Assembly (NCBI GenBank): GCA_020161695.1
Contig: JAIUOO010000011.1
Span: 1-64,000, forward strand
DNA length: 64,000 nt
Reading direction: 5' to 3'
Origin: Pseudomonadota bacterium
Lineage (GTDB): Bacteria; Pseudomonadota; Alphaproteobacteria; Rhizobiales; Phreatobacteraceae
Part shown: positions 54,879 through 64,000 of the stretch, piece by piece
Layout: every line of letters starts with the position of its first letter
Numbering within the stretch: the first letter of the stretch is position 1
Notes under the pieces: generated by a model
Told to the model about the DNA's origin: nothing
The model's database searches: none
Seen by the model: the letters and a program-made list of their open reading frames with translations, nothing else
Made by a program: the position numbers and the translations under genes

Positions 54879-55713
54879 CTGCCGCGGCCGGACCGCCGCC
54901 GGCGACGCGCGTCTTCTTGGGCGCCGCCATCATGACCGGGCGCTTCTCGCCGGCCTCGATGAAGGCGATCAGGCGACCGGCCGCGGGATGGGCCGCGTAG
55001 GTAGCCGTCGCCTCGGCGAGCCGTTCCGCGAACGTGCCCGGCCCGTAGAACAGCATCTCGTAGCAGGCGCGCACCGTTTTCACGTCCTCGCGGCCGAAGC
55101 CGCGCCGCTTCATGCCGACCACGTTGAGGCCAATCAGTTCACCCGAAGTGCCATTGGCGCCGAAGGCCATGCCGAACGGAATGACATCGTCCTTGACCCC
55201 GGTGACGCCGCCGATCATGGCGAAATCGCCGATCCGCGTGAACTGGTGGACGGCGCAGAGCCCGCCGAGGAAGACGAAATCGCCGACCTTGGCATGGCCG
55301 CCGAGCGTCGCCGCGTTGGCGAAGATGACATTGTTGCCGACGCGGCAATCATGCGCGACGTGGGCATAGGCCATCAGGAAGCAGCGATCGCCGATCTGGG
55401 TCAGTCCGGTCTTGGGCGTACCCCGGTTGACCGTGACGCTCTCGCGGATGACGCAGTCCTCGCCGATGACCAGACGCGTCGGCTCACCCTTGTAGGACAG
55501 GTCCTGAGGCGCGGTGCCGATTGAGGCGAAGGGGTATATCTCCGTTCGCGCGCCGATCTCGGTCAGGCCGTCGACATTGACGTGGGAATGCAGCACCACG
55601 CCGTCGCCGAGGCTGACCTCCGGCCCGACTGTGCAGAACGGACCGACCCGAACGCCCTCGCCGAGCTTCGCACCGGCGGCGACATGGGCGAGCGGATGAA
55701 TAGCGGTGCTCAT
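54871..55713 (-). CDS. lpxA: acyl-ACP--UDP-N-acetylglucosamine O-acyltransferase
   Basis: The first enzyme of lipid A synthesis, adding a 3-hydroxyacyl chain to UDP-GlcNAc. A left-handed beta helix of hexapeptide repeats fills residues 1-190; the catalytic His121 lies in AYAHVAHDC, and ANAATLGGHAKVGDFVFLGG and HQFTRIGDFAMIGG follow. A C-terminal helical domain ends with a Lys/Ala/Gly-rich tail. Length 280 aa. Three bases separate it from fabZ. Confidence 0.96.
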   Translation of the reverse strand: MSTAIHPLAHVAAGAKLGEGVRVGPFCTVGPEVSLGDGVVLHSHVNVDGLTEIGARTEIYPFASIGTAPQDLSYKGEPTRLVIGEDCVIRESVTVNRGTPKTGLTQIGDRCFLMAYAHVAHDCRVGNNVIFANAATLGGHAKVGDFVFLGGLCAVHQFTRIGDFAMIGGVTGVKDDVIPFGMAFGANGTSGELIGLNVVGMKRRGFGREDVKTVRACYEMLFYGPGTFAERLAEATATYAAHPAAGRLIAFIEAGEKRPVMMAAPKKTRVAGGGPAAADD

Positions 55714-55716
55714 GCG

Positions 55717-56169
55717 TCAGGCGTCCGCCAGCATGGCCGACAGTTCGGCCTCTGCACAGAGACGACCGTCGACATAGGCCTCGCCACGGTAGAACCAGAT
55801 GTTCCGCTTCTTGGCGATCTTGGTCATGTGGTACTCGACGACGTCGCCGGGCACGACGGGCTTCCTGAACTTGGCCTTGTCGATGGTCATGAAGAAGACC
55901 AGCTTGCCGGTGCTGCCGGCCGACACAAGCGCCATGACGCCGCCGGTCTGGGCCATGCCCTCGATCATCAGCACGCCCGGCATGATCGGGTTGTTGGGGA
56001 AATGCCCCATGAACTGCGGCTCGTTGACGGTGACGTTCTTGATGCCGACGCCGAACTCGTCGCCGCGCATGCGCACGACCTTGTCGATCAGCAGGAACGG
56101 ATAGCGGTGCGGCAAGGTCGCGAGCAGCTTGCTGATGCCCACGGTGTCGATGCTGGTCGTCTCGTCCAT
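55717..56169 (-). CDS. fabZ: 3-hydroxyacyl-ACP dehydratase FabZ
   Basis: A hot-dog fold dehydratase of fatty acid synthesis, 150 aa. The catalytic His56 is in MGHFPNNPIMPGVLMIEGMAQ and Glu70 closes this motif; LPHRYPFLLIDKV precedes. It competes with LpxA for 3-hydroxyacyl-ACP, and the lpxD-fabZ-lpxA order is the classic arrangement. lpxD lies 90 bases upstream. Confidence 0.97.
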   Translation of the reverse strand: MDETTSIDTVGISKLLATLPHRYPFLLIDKVVRMRGDEFGVGIKNVTVNEPQFMGHFPNNPIMPGVLMIEGMAQTGGVMALVSAGSTGKLVFFMTIDKAKFRKPVVPGDVVEYHMTKIAKKRNIWFYRGEAYVDGRLCAEAELSAMLADA

Positions 56170-56259
56170 AATCCGCTGGTCTCCGCCCCTTTCCGACGCC
56201 TGGGTTCTGCCTAACCCTTTGCGGCGGCGGTGGCTACTGTCCGATTGCAGGTTGCGCCG

Positions 56260-57315
56260 TCAGGCGCCGTCTGGGCCGGCGGCCTTGCCGGTCCGCGCCA
56301 GCCGCTCGACGGCGGCGATCTCGCGGAACCAGTCACGCACGGGCTTGGCGGGCCGGCCGCCCCAGCGCGCGCCATCCGGCACATCGTCCTTGACGATTGA
56401 AGTGGCGGCGATCTGCGCGCCATGGCCGACGGTGACGTGATTGTTGACGCCCACCTGGCCACCGAGCATGACGAAATCGCCCAGCGTCGCCGAGCCAGAC
56501 AGGCCGACTTGGCTGACGATCAGACAATGGCGGCCAACGACCACGTTGTGCGCGACCTGCACGAGATTGTCGATCTTGGTGCCCTCACCGATCACGGTAT
56601 CGCGGATATGTCCGCGATCGATGGTGGTGTTGGCGCCGATTTCCACGTCATCCTGAATGATGACACGGCCGATCTGCGGGATCTTGGCGTGTTTCGCCCT
56701 GCCCGGCTCGAAGCCGAACCCGTCCTGGCCGACGCGCACGCCGGCATGGAGGATCACGCGGTTGCCAAGCAGCGCATGGGTCAGCGAGGCCCCGGGCCCG
56801 ATGGCGCAGTCGCGGCCGATCCTGACGCCCGGTCCGATGGACGCGTTGGCGGCCAGCAGCGTGCCCGAGCCGATCTCGGCGCCCGGGCCGACGACGACGC
56901 CGGGATCGACGATGACGCCCGCCTCCAGCCGCGCGGACGGGTGGATGTTCGCGCCCGGAGAAATGCCAGTCGCACCGAACAGGCTTTGCGGACGCAGCGC
57001 CTGCGGGAACAGCCGCCGGGATACCGAGACGAAGGCGGCATGGGGATGGCCGACGACGATGGCGACCGTGCCCGACGGCACGAGGCCGGCATTGCGCTGC
57101 TGGACCAGACAGGCCGCGGCGCGCGTCGCCGAGAGCTGGTCGGCATATCTGGCGTTGTCGAGGAAGGCGAGATCGCCGGGGCCGGCATCGGCCAGCGCGG
57201 CGACGCCGCGGATCGGCCGGTCACCGCCCCCGCCCGCGAACTCCGACTTCAGAAAAGCTGCGACCGAGGCGACGGTCATCGCCTCGGCCGGATGGAAGAA
57301 GTCTGGTTCAGCCAT
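56260..57315 (-). CDS. lpxD: UDP-3-O-(3-hydroxyacyl)glucosamine N-acyltransferase
   Basis: Adds the second hydroxyacyl chain, at N-2, in lipid A synthesis. The N-terminal uridine-binding domain (residues 1-100) precedes hexapeptide repeats such as [19 protein letters not shown]; the catalytic His lies in [15 protein letters not shown] helix near the C-terminus completes the 351 aa. A 10-base-pair hairpin lies in the 48-base gap after bamA. Confidence 0.96.
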   Translation of the reverse strand: MAEPDFFHPAEAMTVASVAAFLKSEFAGGGGDRPIRGVAALADAGPGDLAFLDNARYADQLSATRAAACLVQQRNAGLVPSGTVAIVVGHPHAAFVSVSRRLFPQALRPQSLFGATGISPGANIHPSARLEAGVIVDPGVVVGPGAEIGSGTLLAANASIGPGVRIGRDCAIGPGASLTHALLGNRVILHAGVRVGQDGFGFEPGRAKHAKIPQIGRVIIQDDVEIGANTTIDRGHIRDTVIGEGTKIDNLVQVAHNVVVGRHCLIVSQVGLSGSATLGDFVMLGGQVGVNNHVTVGHGAQIAATSIVKDDVPDGARWGGRPAKPVRDWFREIAAVERLARTGKAAGPDGA

Positions 57316-57333
57316 GTTCGTCCCGCAACCGGA

Positions 57334-57357
57334 ACGCCGCGCCTTCGGGCGCGGCGT
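57334..57357. promoter_or_regulatory. UUCG-type hairpin between bamA and lpxD
   Basis: ACGCCGCGCC (57334-57343) and GGCGCGGCGT (57348-57357) form a perfect ten-base stem around TTCG on the + strand (CGAA on the reverse). It sits wholly inside the bamA-lpxD gap. No T tract follows on the operon's strand, so it is more likely a stabilising or processing hairpin or a weak attenuator than a full terminator. Confidence 0.6.
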
Positions 57358-57363
57358 GACCGG

Positions 57364-59955
57364 TCAGAAGCGCGTGCCGCCCGAGAAGCGGAATGCCTGC
57401 GTCTGGTCGCCGCGCGCCTTCGACAGCACGAAGGAATAGTCGAAGCGGATCGGGCCGAAGGGCGAGTTCCAGAGGAGGCCGACACCGACCGACGAGCGGA
57501 TCTTGTGTGCGTCCGAGCCGTCGAGCACCACCGGCAGTGTGCCGCCGCCCGTGTTGAAGCTGCGGATCGAGTTGTAGCCCCAGACCGAGCCCGCGTCGGC
57601 ATAGAGAGCGCCGCGCATGCCGAAATCCCTCGGCAGGAAGGTGAAGGGGAAGGTTACTTCCGCCGAAGCGCCCCAATAGGCCGTGCCGCCGACCGCATCG
57701 CCCGGACGGTTGATGCCCTGCGCCGCCAGAAGCTGCGAGACCGCGAAGTCGCGTGGGCCGATACCGGCCGTCTGGAAGCCGCGGACGAGTTCCGGACCCA
57801 TGAAGAACTGGTCGACCGAGTCGAGCTGGCCGCCGCCGGTCTTCTGGCCGCCGATACCCATGATGTGACCGCCCTGAACGCGGAACATCGCGATCCAGTC
57901 GTTGGTCAGGTCGTGGTAGTAGCGCGCTTCGCCGGTGGTGCGGATGTAGCGGGCATCGCCGCCAGCGCCGGCGAAGTCCTGACGCAGCTCGGCATAGAGG
58001 CCCTGGCTCGGGTTCTGCGCCCGATCCAGGTTCGAATACATCAGCGAGTAGCCGACCGAGGAGATGAAGCGCGTGCGGCCATTGATGGCGCGCAGAGCGA
58101 CCGAGGTCTCGCCGTCGTCAAGGCAGTTGTAGATGTTCGCTGTCGGGGTGGTCGTCGGCATGCCGTTGGCATCGCGATACAGCGTAGCGCCAGCGCCCAT
58201 GCCCGCGGCACGCGGGTCGCCGGCCTGGAAGTTATGGACGTTGCCACTACCGTCGGTGAACTGCAGCAGCGGCCCACCATAGCCCGTGTAGCAGTTGGTC
58301 TGATCGTCGCGGATCGAGATCTTCTGAGCCACGGCGCTGTAGCGCAGCTGGACGCCGAAATTCTCGTTGAGCGGAATGCCGAGACGCAGCGTGCCGCCGT
58401 AGGAGGTCGAGGCGAAGGGCTGATAGGATGACAGGTTCGAGTGCCGCCAGAACACGTCGAAGCCGCCGGCCAGCCGGTAATCCATCAGGAAGGGCTCGGT
58501 GAACGAGAAGTTCACGCCGCGCGTGCGCTGGCCGAACGTGCCGCCAAGGCGGACATACTGGCCACGACCGAGGAAGTTGCGCTCTTCCACCGAGGCTTCG
58601 GCGATGAAGCCGTCAGCGGTCGAGTAACCGCCCGAGATCGAGAAGGCGCCGGTCGGTTGATCCTCGACATCCACGTTCACGACGACGCGGTCGGCGGCCG
58701 AGCCGGGCTCGGTGGTGATGCGGACATTCTTGAAGAAACCGAGGTTCTTCAGACGGCGCTCGGCGCGATCGACGAGCACGCGGTTGTAGGCATCGCCCTC
58801 CGCCATGTCGAACTCGCGGCGGATGACGCGGTCCTGCGTGCGGGTGTTGCCGCGCACGTTGATGCGCTCGACATAGACGCGCGGGCCTTCCTCGACCACG
58901 TAGACCAGATTGACGGTCAGCGTCGAAGGGTCGCGCTCGCCGCGCGGACGGACGGTCGCGAAGGCATAGCCGCGACGGGCGACCGCGAGAGTGATGTCCT
59001 CGAGCGACTTGTCGACCAGCTCGACATTGTAGACGGAGCCCGAAGCAGTCTTGACCGCGCCGCGCAGGGTCGCGCCATCGACGTCGCGGATGGAGGACTG
59101 CACGTCCACGGCACCGACGCGGTACTGCGGGCCTTCCTCGATCTCGATCGTGACGGTGAAGCTGTTGGCGGCCTGATCGAAATCGGCGCGGGCCGACAGG
59201 ACGCGCATGTCGACATAGCCGTTGCGCAGGTAGAGGCGGCGGATCGCCTCCTGGTCGGCGTTCAGGCGGTCGGCGTCATAGACGTCGTTGGACTTCAGCC
59301 AGGAGAAGAGGCCCGTCTCGGCCGTGGTCATGACGTCCAGCAGGCGCTGGCGGCCGAAGGCATTGTTGCCGACGAAGTTGATGGAGCGGACGCCGGCCTT
59401 CTTGCCCTCGTTGATCTCGAAGACGAGATCGACGCGACCGCTCGGCTGCGTGATGGTCTTCGGCACGATCTCGACGTCGTAACGGCCGGTGCGGCGGTAG
59501 ACGTCGTAGAGGCGCTGGGTGTCGGACTGGACGGTAGCGCGCGAGAACGTGCCGCGCGGGCGCGATTCGATCTCGTTGAGGAGCTGCTCGGTCTTCAGGC
59601 GACGATTGCCCTCGAAGACCACGCGGTTGATGACTTCGTTCTCGGACACCGTGACCACGAGGCGGCCGCCCTGGCGGCTCACGCGCACATCGCGGAACAG
59701 GCCGGTGGCGTACATGGCCTTGATGGCCTCGTCGACGCGGGCCGCCGACAGCGGCTCGCCCGGGCCGGTCTGGAAGTAGGAGCGCACCGTATCAGCCTCG
59801 ATGCGGCGGTTGCCCTGCACGACGATCGAGGAGGCAGACTGCGCCTGCGCGCCAGAAGAAAGGACGATGCCAGTGGTGGCGGCGGTCGCCAGGCCCACTG
59901 CGGTCATCGTTCCTGCGATCACGACCGTTCGGACCGTCCGAGCGAAAGAAGTCAT
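57364..59955 (-). CDS. bamA: outer membrane protein assembly factor BamA
   Basis: The Omp85 insertase that folds beta-barrel proteins into the outer membrane. After a signal peptide (VLSSGAQAQ, cleavage near residue 39), five POTRA repeats run to about residue 430, including RVVFEGNRRLKTEQL and VERINVRGNTRTQDRVIRREF. The 16-strand barrel follows, with the loop 6-type VRGFQTAGIGPRD (R-G-F) and a final Phe, typical of outer membrane proteins. Total 863 aa. It lies 166 bases after rseP. Confidence 0.96.
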   Translation of the reverse strand: MTSFARTVRTVVIAGTMTAVGLATAATTGIVLSSGAQAQSASSIVVQGNRRIEADTVRSYFQTGPGEPLSAARVDEAIKAMYATGLFRDVRVSRQGGRLVVTVSENEVINRVVFEGNRRLKTEQLLNEIESRPRGTFSRATVQSDTQRLYDVYRRTGRYDVEIVPKTITQPSGRVDLVFEINEGKKAGVRSINFVGNNAFGRQRLLDVMTTAETGLFSWLKSNDVYDADRLNADQEAIRRLYLRNGYVDMRVLSARADFDQAANSFTVTIEIEEGPQYRVGAVDVQSSIRDVDGATLRGAVKTASGSVYNVELVDKSLEDITLAVARRGYAFATVRPRGERDPSTLTVNLVYVVEEGPRVYVERINVRGNTRTQDRVIRREFDMAEGDAYNRVLVDRAERRLKNLGFFKNVRITTEPGSAADRVVVNVDVEDQPTGAFSISGGYSTADGFIAEASVEERNFLGRGQYVRLGGTFGQRTRGVNFSFTEPFLMDYRLAGGFDVFWRHSNLSSYQPFASTSYGGTLRLGIPLNENFGVQLRYSAVAQKISIRDDQTNCYTGYGGPLLQFTDGSGNVHNFQAGDPRAAGMGAGATLYRDANGMPTTTPTANIYNCLDDGETSVALRAINGRTRFISSVGYSLMYSNLDRAQNPSQGLYAELRQDFAGAGGDARYIRTTGEARYYHDLTNDWIAMFRVQGGHIMGIGGQKTGGGQLDSVDQFFMGPELVRGFQTAGIGPRDFAVSQLLAAQGINRPGDAVGGTAYWGASAEVTFPFTFLPRDFGMRGALYADAGSVWGYNSIRSFNTGGGTLPVVLDGSDAHKIRSSVGVGLLWNSPFGPIRFDYSFVLSKARGDQTQAFRFSGGTRF

Positions 59956-60121
59956 GAAGCACGCGCCTGTCTGTTCGGTATGTGGGTTCCGCGCGAACGC
60001 GGACCGCCCGTGGATTCCTCCCGGGCGAAACGCTTGTAGCCGGTTTCACCGGGAGTGCAAACGACGCCTCCCGCTGCCGGCCGGTTTTTGACGGGGCGTT
60101 GCCCCAGTGCCACGCGGGCCG

Positions 60122-61456
60122 TCATCCGACGAGCCCCCGGATATCGTTCCACGTGGCGAAGATCATCAGCATCAGGACCAGCGCCAAACCGAAGCGGAAA
60201 GCCACTTCCTGGGCCTGTTCGCTCATCGGACGGCCGCGGATAGCCTCGATGGCGTAGAAGACCAGATGACCGCCGTCGAGCATCGGGATCGGGAACAGGT
60301 TGAGCAGCCCGATGGACACCGAGATGAGCGCGGCGAGGCTGAGAAGCGCCACGAATCCAATCTGCGCCGCCTCTCCCGACACCTGGGCGATTCTGATCGG
60401 ACCGCCGAGCTGGTCGGCGCTCTGCGTGCCCATGATGACGCCGCCGAGATAGGCGAAGGTGCGATCGATGACGAACCAGGTCTCCTTCACGCCCATCCAG
60501 GTGGCGGTGAGCGGGTCGTAGCGGCGGAACTGGGTGTCGCCGGGCTCGTTCGACTTGGAAATGCCGATCCGGCCGATGCGATGTGTGCCGCCGAAGCGGT
60601 CCTTGAACTCGAAGATCGCGGGCGTCACCGTCAGGTCGACCTGCCGGCCGTCGCGCTCGACCTTGATGGCAAGGGCCTGGCCGGCGCTGGCGCCGACGAT
60701 GCGCTGCATGTCGGAGAAGCTCTCGATCGCGCGCCCGTCGATGCTCAGGACGAGATCGCCGGGCCGGAAGCCCGCCTGCTCGGCTACCGACGACCGGAAC
60801 CATGCGGAATTGGCGGCCGACTGGACCTTCACCTGCTGCATGCCGCGCGCCAGCGCGAATTCGAGCGGCTGGCCGGATTTCGCCTCGATCGCGCGGCGCA
60901 CGTCGTCCAGGCTGGTCATCGGCTGGCCGTCGACCGAAAGAATGACGTCGTTGCGGCGGAAACCGCCCTCATCGACCTGCGCTGAGACCACCAGGTTCGA
61001 CACGCGCGGCTGGAGGATCATCTTGCCGGACAGCATGAAGATGCCGGCGAAGATGACGATGGCGAGGATGAAATTGGCGATCGGGCCAGCAGCGACGATG
61101 GCTGCCCGCTGACCGAGCGTCTTGTGGAAGAAGCTCTCGGAGCGTTCCGCCGCACTCATGGAGGCGGCCGTCTCGAAATCGGGGGTCGAAGCCGCGTCGG
61201 CGTCGCCGAAGAATTTCACGTAACCGCCGAGCGGAATGGCGCAGAGCTTCCAACGCGTGCCGTGACGATCGTTGAAGCCGATGAGTTCGCGGCCGAAACC
61301 GATCGAGAACATCTCGACCCGCACGCCATTGCGGCGAGCGACCCAGAAGTGCCCGAGTTCGTGGAAGAACACCACGATGGTCAGCACGAACAGGAACGGA
61401 ATGATGGTCCAGACGAAAGTCTGGCCCCACCCGCCCAGAGCGGAAACGGCGTTCAT
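60122..61456 (-). CDS. rseP: RIP metalloprotease RseP (site-2 protease)
   Basis: An inner membrane zinc protease that cuts membrane-bound anti-sigma factors and remnant signal peptides. The HExxH motif is HELGH at residues 32-36 in the first membrane helix; two PDZ-like domains follow (SAQVDEGGFRRNDVILSVDGQP and AGFRPGDLVLSIDGRAI), and the third motif FPIPMLDGGHL lies near the C-terminus. The ATG at 61456 gives 444 aa; frame extension to 61573 adds a non-conserved leader. Confidence 0.95.
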   Translation of the reverse strand: MNAVSALGGWGQTFVWTIIPFLFVLTIVVFFHELGHFWVARRNGVRVEMFSIGFGRELIGFNDRHGTRWKLCAIPLGGYVKFFGDADAASTPDFETAASMSAAERSESFFHKTLGQRAAIVAAGPIANFILAIVIFAGIFMLSGKMILQPRVSNLVVSAQVDEGGFRRNDVILSVDGQPMTSLDDVRRAIEAKSGQPLEFALARGMQQVKVQSAANSAWFRSSVAEQAGFRPGDLVLSIDGRAIESFSDMQRIVGASAGQALAIKVERDGRQVDLTVTPAIFEFKDRFGGTHRIGRIGISKSNEPGDTQFRRYDPLTATWMGVKETWFVIDRTFAYLGGVIMGTQSADQLGGPIRIAQVSGEAAQIGFVALLSLAALISVSIGLLNLFPIPMLDGGHLVFYAIEAIRGRPMSEQAQEVAFRFGLALVLMLMIFATWNDIRGLVG

Positions 61457-61508
61457 ATCAATGTCCCTGGATATGGGCCCGGCGCGCGGACTCATACCCT
61501 CCCACGGT

Positions 61509-62678
61509 TCAGGATGCCGGAGCCGGCGCGCGATGCATAGAGACCCGCGCGCGATCTCTCGCGGCATGGTCAATCAACCATAAATCGTCCAATGTGGCCG
61601 GAGCGGGGCCGGACCCCAGTGCCTCCAGCACCTCCCCCACCACCCGCGCGATGTCGCCGAAGCCGATGCTCCGCCCGAGGAAGGCCTCGACGGCGACCTC
61701 GTTGGCGGCGTTGAGCACGGTTGGAGCCCTCCCGCCTGTCTGCATCGCCTCGATCGCCAGACGCAGCGCCGGAAAGCGCGCGAGGTCCGGCTCCTCGAAG
61801 GTCATCTGGCCGATCTCGGCGAAATTCAGCCGCCGCGACGGCCCGTCGATACGCTCCGGCCAGCCGAGGCAGTGTGCGATCGGCACGCGCATGTCGGCCG
61901 CGCCGAGCTGGGCGACGACGGAGCCGTCGCGGTAGCCGACCATGCCGTGGACGATCTGCTGGGGATGGATGACGGCCTTCAGCCGTTCCGGTGCAATGTC
62001 GAAAAGATGATGCGCCTCGATGAGTTCCAGCCCCTTGTTCATGAGGCCAGCTGAATCGACGGTGATCTTGGCGCCCATGGCGTAGTTCGGATGCTTGAGA
62101 GCATCCTCGGGGACGGCCGCGGCGATCCGCGCCGCGTCCCAGGTGCGGAACGGTCCGCCCGAGGCGGTGATCCAGACGGTCTCGACATCCTCCATGCGGG
62201 ACCCGGCGAGGGCCTGAAAGACGGCATTGTGCTCGGAATCGACCGGCAGAACCGTGATACCCCGCGCGCGTGCCGCCGCCATGACCATGGCGCCGGCCGC
62301 GGCAAGGCTCTCCTTGTTGGCGAGAGCGATCGACGTGCCCTGCCCGATCGCCGCGAGCACCGGTTCCACCCCGGCTGCTCCCGAAACGGCCGCAAGGACG
62401 AGGTCCGCCGGGCGGGCTGCCGCCTCGGACACCGCTGCAGCACCGGCAGCCACCTCGATCCCCGATCCGGCAAGGGCTGATTTCAGCGCCGGATAGGCCG
62501 TCGCGTCGGCGACCGCCGCGAAACGGGCACCGAAGGCGCGAGCGATCCGCGCGAGGCCCGCGGCATCGCCATTGGCGGTCACCGCCTCAACAGCGAAGCG
62601 GTCGCGGTGCCGGCCGATCAGGTCGAGGGCACTCGATCCGACCGAGCCGGTCGCGCCCAGCAGGGTGATCCGTTTCAT
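61509..62678 (-). CDS. dxr: 1-deoxy-D-xylulose 5-phosphate reductoisomerase
   Basis: Second step of the MEP isoprenoid pathway, NADPH-dependent. The start has the nucleotide-binding LGATGSVGSSALDLI; LANKESLAAAG, PVDSEHNAVFQ (metal ligands) and ITASGGPFR, KHPNYAMGAKITVDSAGLMNKGLE follow. Length 389 aa is standard. Sits four bases after cdsA; ispDF of the same pathway is at 22230. Confidence 0.97.
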   Translation of the reverse strand: MKRITLLGATGSVGSSALDLIGRHRDRFAVEAVTANGDAAGLARIARAFGARFAAVADATAYPALKSALAGSGIEVAAGAAAVSEAAARPADLVLAAVSGAAGVEPVLAAIGQGTSIALANKESLAAAGAMVMAAARARGITVLPVDSEHNAVFQALAGSRMEDVETVWITASGGPFRTWDAARIAAAVPEDALKHPNYAMGAKITVDSAGLMNKGLELIEAHHLFDIAPERLKAVIHPQQIVHGMVGYRDGSVVAQLGAADMRVPIAHCLGWPERIDGPSRRLNFAEIGQMTFEEPDLARFPALRLAIEAMQTGGRAPTVLNAANEVAVEAFLGRSIGFGDIARVVGEVLEALGSGPAPATLDDLWLIDHAARDRARVSMHRAPAPAS

Positions 62679-62682
62679 CGCC

Positions 62683-63531
62683 TCACCAGACCAGAAGGCC
62701 GGCGGCAGGCTGGCCGAAGCCGCCGCGCGCGAGACCGATCAGCGCCGCGAGGATCGCCGCGACGAGGAAGCCGTCGAGCCGGTCCATCACGCCGCCATGG
62801 CCCGGAATGAGGGTGCCCGCGTCCTTGGCGGAGAAGCGCCGCTTGACGAAGGATTCGAAGAGGTCGCCGCCCTGGCTCGCCATGGAGAGAACCAGCGTGA
62901 TCAAGGCCAGCGGGACGGTCAGCGGCAATCCGGCAACGCGCACCACGACGAGCGCCAGCACCGTTCCCACCAGCGAGCCGCCAACGAAGCCCGACCAGGT
63001 CTTCTTCGGGGACAGCTGCGGCCAGAGCTTCGGGCCGCCGATGGAGCGGCCAGCGAAATAGGCGCCGACATCGGTGCCCCAGACCAGCGCGAAGAGCCAG
63101 AGAATCGCGACGAAACCCAGTGTCGCATCATCACGCAGAATGACCGGACCGGCGACGACCGCTGCGGCATAGACGAGACCGGCAACGGCCCAGCGGGAGC
63201 GCCCCTGCGGTGACAGCGCCAGAGCGATACCGGTGCCGACCCCGAGAGCGATCAGCGCGAAACCCGGATTCCAGAAGAAGCGCAGCAGGATGACGGCCGC
63301 CGCGATCGAAACAGTCTCTCCGCCGAACAGGACGGGCGGCGCATCGGGCAGGATCAGGCGATTCCACTCCCACAGGACGACCGCGGCGCCCGCGAGCCAG
63401 AACAGCGCGAAAAGCCAGCCGCCGAGCCAGGCTGTGCCTATGGCCACCGGGACGAGGACGAGCGCCGAGACGACGCGTCGCAGGAGATCGGGATCGGAGA
63501 AGGCGCCGGCGGGCCTCTGGTCGGGGTCCAT
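62683..63531 (-). CDS. cdsA: phosphatidate cytidylyltransferase
   Basis: Makes CDP-diacylglycerol, the precursor of all bacterial phospholipids. About eight membrane helices; the CTP transferase signature FVKRRFSAKDAGTLIPGHGG and then VMDRLDG is complete. The ATG at 63531 gives 282 aa and starts six bases after the uppS stop; the longer frame to 63678 runs inside uppS. Confidence 0.95.
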   Translation of the reverse strand: MDPDQRPAGAFSDPDLLRRVVSALVLVPVAIGTAWLGGWLFALFWLAGAAVVLWEWNRLILPDAPPVLFGGETVSIAAAVILLRFFWNPGFALIALGVGTGIALALSPQGRSRWAVAGLVYAAAVVAGPVILRDDATLGFVAILWLFALVWGTDVGAYFAGRSIGGPKLWPQLSPKKTWSGFVGGSLVGTVLALVVVRVAGLPLTVPLALITLVLSMASQGGDLFESFVKRRFSAKDAGTLIPGHGGVMDRLDGFLVAAILAALIGLARGGFGQPAAGLLVW

Positions 63532-63536
63532 CGAGG

Positions 63537-64000
63537 TCACGCGCCCGCGGCGGAGGAAAGTCCGCCATAGCGCCGCTCGCGGCGGGCATATTCGGCGAGC
63601 GCCTCCATGAGCGCGTCCCGGCCGTAGTCGGGCCAGAGGATTGGCTGGAACACCAGTTCCGAATAGGCGGCCTGCCACATCATGAAGTTCGACAGGCGCA
63701 TCTCGCCGGATGTCCGGATGATCAGGTCGGGATCGGGAATACCCGCGGTGGACAGCCCCGCCTCCAAGGTCTCCGGCGTGATGGAAGCGGGATCGCGCCT
63801 GCCGGCAGCGACTTCCTCGGCCAGCCGGCGGGCTGCGGCGGCAATCTCCTGCCGCGATCCGTAGTTGAAGGCGACGATCAGCGTCTGGCCGGTATTGGCG
63901 GCAGTCAGGGCCTCAGCCTCGGTGAGCAGCGCCCTGATGTCGGGCGCGAGATCGTTGCGCTCGCCGGCGATCCTCACGCGCACCTTGGCCTCGTGCAGTT
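63537..64000 (-). CDS. uppS: isoprenyl transferase (undecaprenyl diphosphate synthase), partial
   Basis: A cis-prenyltransferase giving undecaprenyl diphosphate, the carrier lipid for peptidoglycan and O-antigen. Only the C-terminal part is in the window; the frame stays open to the right edge ([17 protein letters not shown]), so the GTG at 63983 is internal. Conserved motifs present are [32 protein letters not shown] and [17 protein letters not shown]. It is the first visible gene of the cdsA-dxr-rseP-bamA-lpx operon. Confidence 0.95.
   Translation of the reverse strand, partial: LHEAKVRVRIAGERNDLAPDIRALLTEAEALTAANTGQTLIVAFNYGSRQEIAAAARRLAEEVAAGRRDPASITPETLEAGLSTAGIPDPDLIIRTSGEMRLSNFMMWQAAYSELVFQPILWPDYGRDALMEALAEYARRERRYGGLSSAAGA

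Noticed and set aside
60079..60110. GGGGC/GCCCC hairpin between rseP and bamA
   Set aside because: Only a five-base stem, and an A-rich rather than T-rich run follows on the operon's strand, so it is not called a terminator.

Overview
The window is a high-GC chromosomal segment from an alphaproteobacterium, most likely of the order Hyphomicrobiales (Rhizobiales). The support is gene order: dacF-tmk-holB-metG-tatD; dusB-ntrB-ntrC-ntrY-ntrX-dat-hfq-hflX with divergent ispDF; moaC-moeA-lexA facing comEC, then gltX-gltA; and uppS-cdsA-dxr-rseP-bamA-lpxD-fabZ-lpxA-lpxI-lpxB. The use of LpxI, a fused IspDF and two GTTC-N7-GTTC SOS boxes before lexA agree. I cannot fix the genus. I saw no rRNA, tRNA, CRISPR array, prophage or insertion sequence.

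Region by region. 1-2101 holds an acidic low-complexity reading frame open at the left edge. Around base 1610-1630 the frame breaks and the composition jumps, and what follows looks like the tail of an RlpA-type protein. 2169-8236 is a tightly packed forward block (D,D-carboxypeptidase, Tmk, HolB, MetG, TatD, PhnP-like hydrolase). 8237-10959 is an accessory patch: an SDR oxidoreductase, an AraC-type regulator and a small membrane protein, preceded by a 301-base gene-free stretch with an inverted repeat. mazG then faces the reverse-strand nitrogen-regulation operon and its hfq-hflX tail (11872-22081). ispDF and pncC run divergently from it.

23931-33243 is on the reverse strand: lipA with two small partners, then a purine-degradation operon (xdhA, xdhB, xdhC, puuD, allC) taking hypoxanthine/xanthine to urate, oxidising urate at the membrane and hydrolysing an allantoate-type ureide. 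The intermediate steps (hydroxyisourate hydrolase, OHCU decarboxylase, allantoinase) are not here. 33451-45030 is mixed: a SulP transporter, a UbiH-family monooxygenase, an AEC transporter, HspQ, a secreted cupredoxin, a CitE-type lyase, an IalB protein, an orphan oligopeptide-type binding protein coupled to an acyl-CoA-synthetase-like protein with degraded motifs, and a FrnE-type DsbA.

45040-52794 carries molybdenum cofactor genes (supporting the xanthine dehydrogenase upstream), lexA, comEC, gltX and gltA. 52846-64000 is the envelope operon: undecaprenyl-PP synthase, CDP-DAG synthase, DXP reductoisomerase, site-2 protease, BamA and the early lipid A steps. A UUCG-loop terminator separates gltA from it.

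Most of the window is conserved housekeeping sequence. I did not find a convincing, wholly new multi-gene system. The best candidates for a second look are the broken junction at about 1.6 kb, the orphan binding protein plus degenerate adenylation protein (40805-44286), the putative operators, and the cupredoxin.
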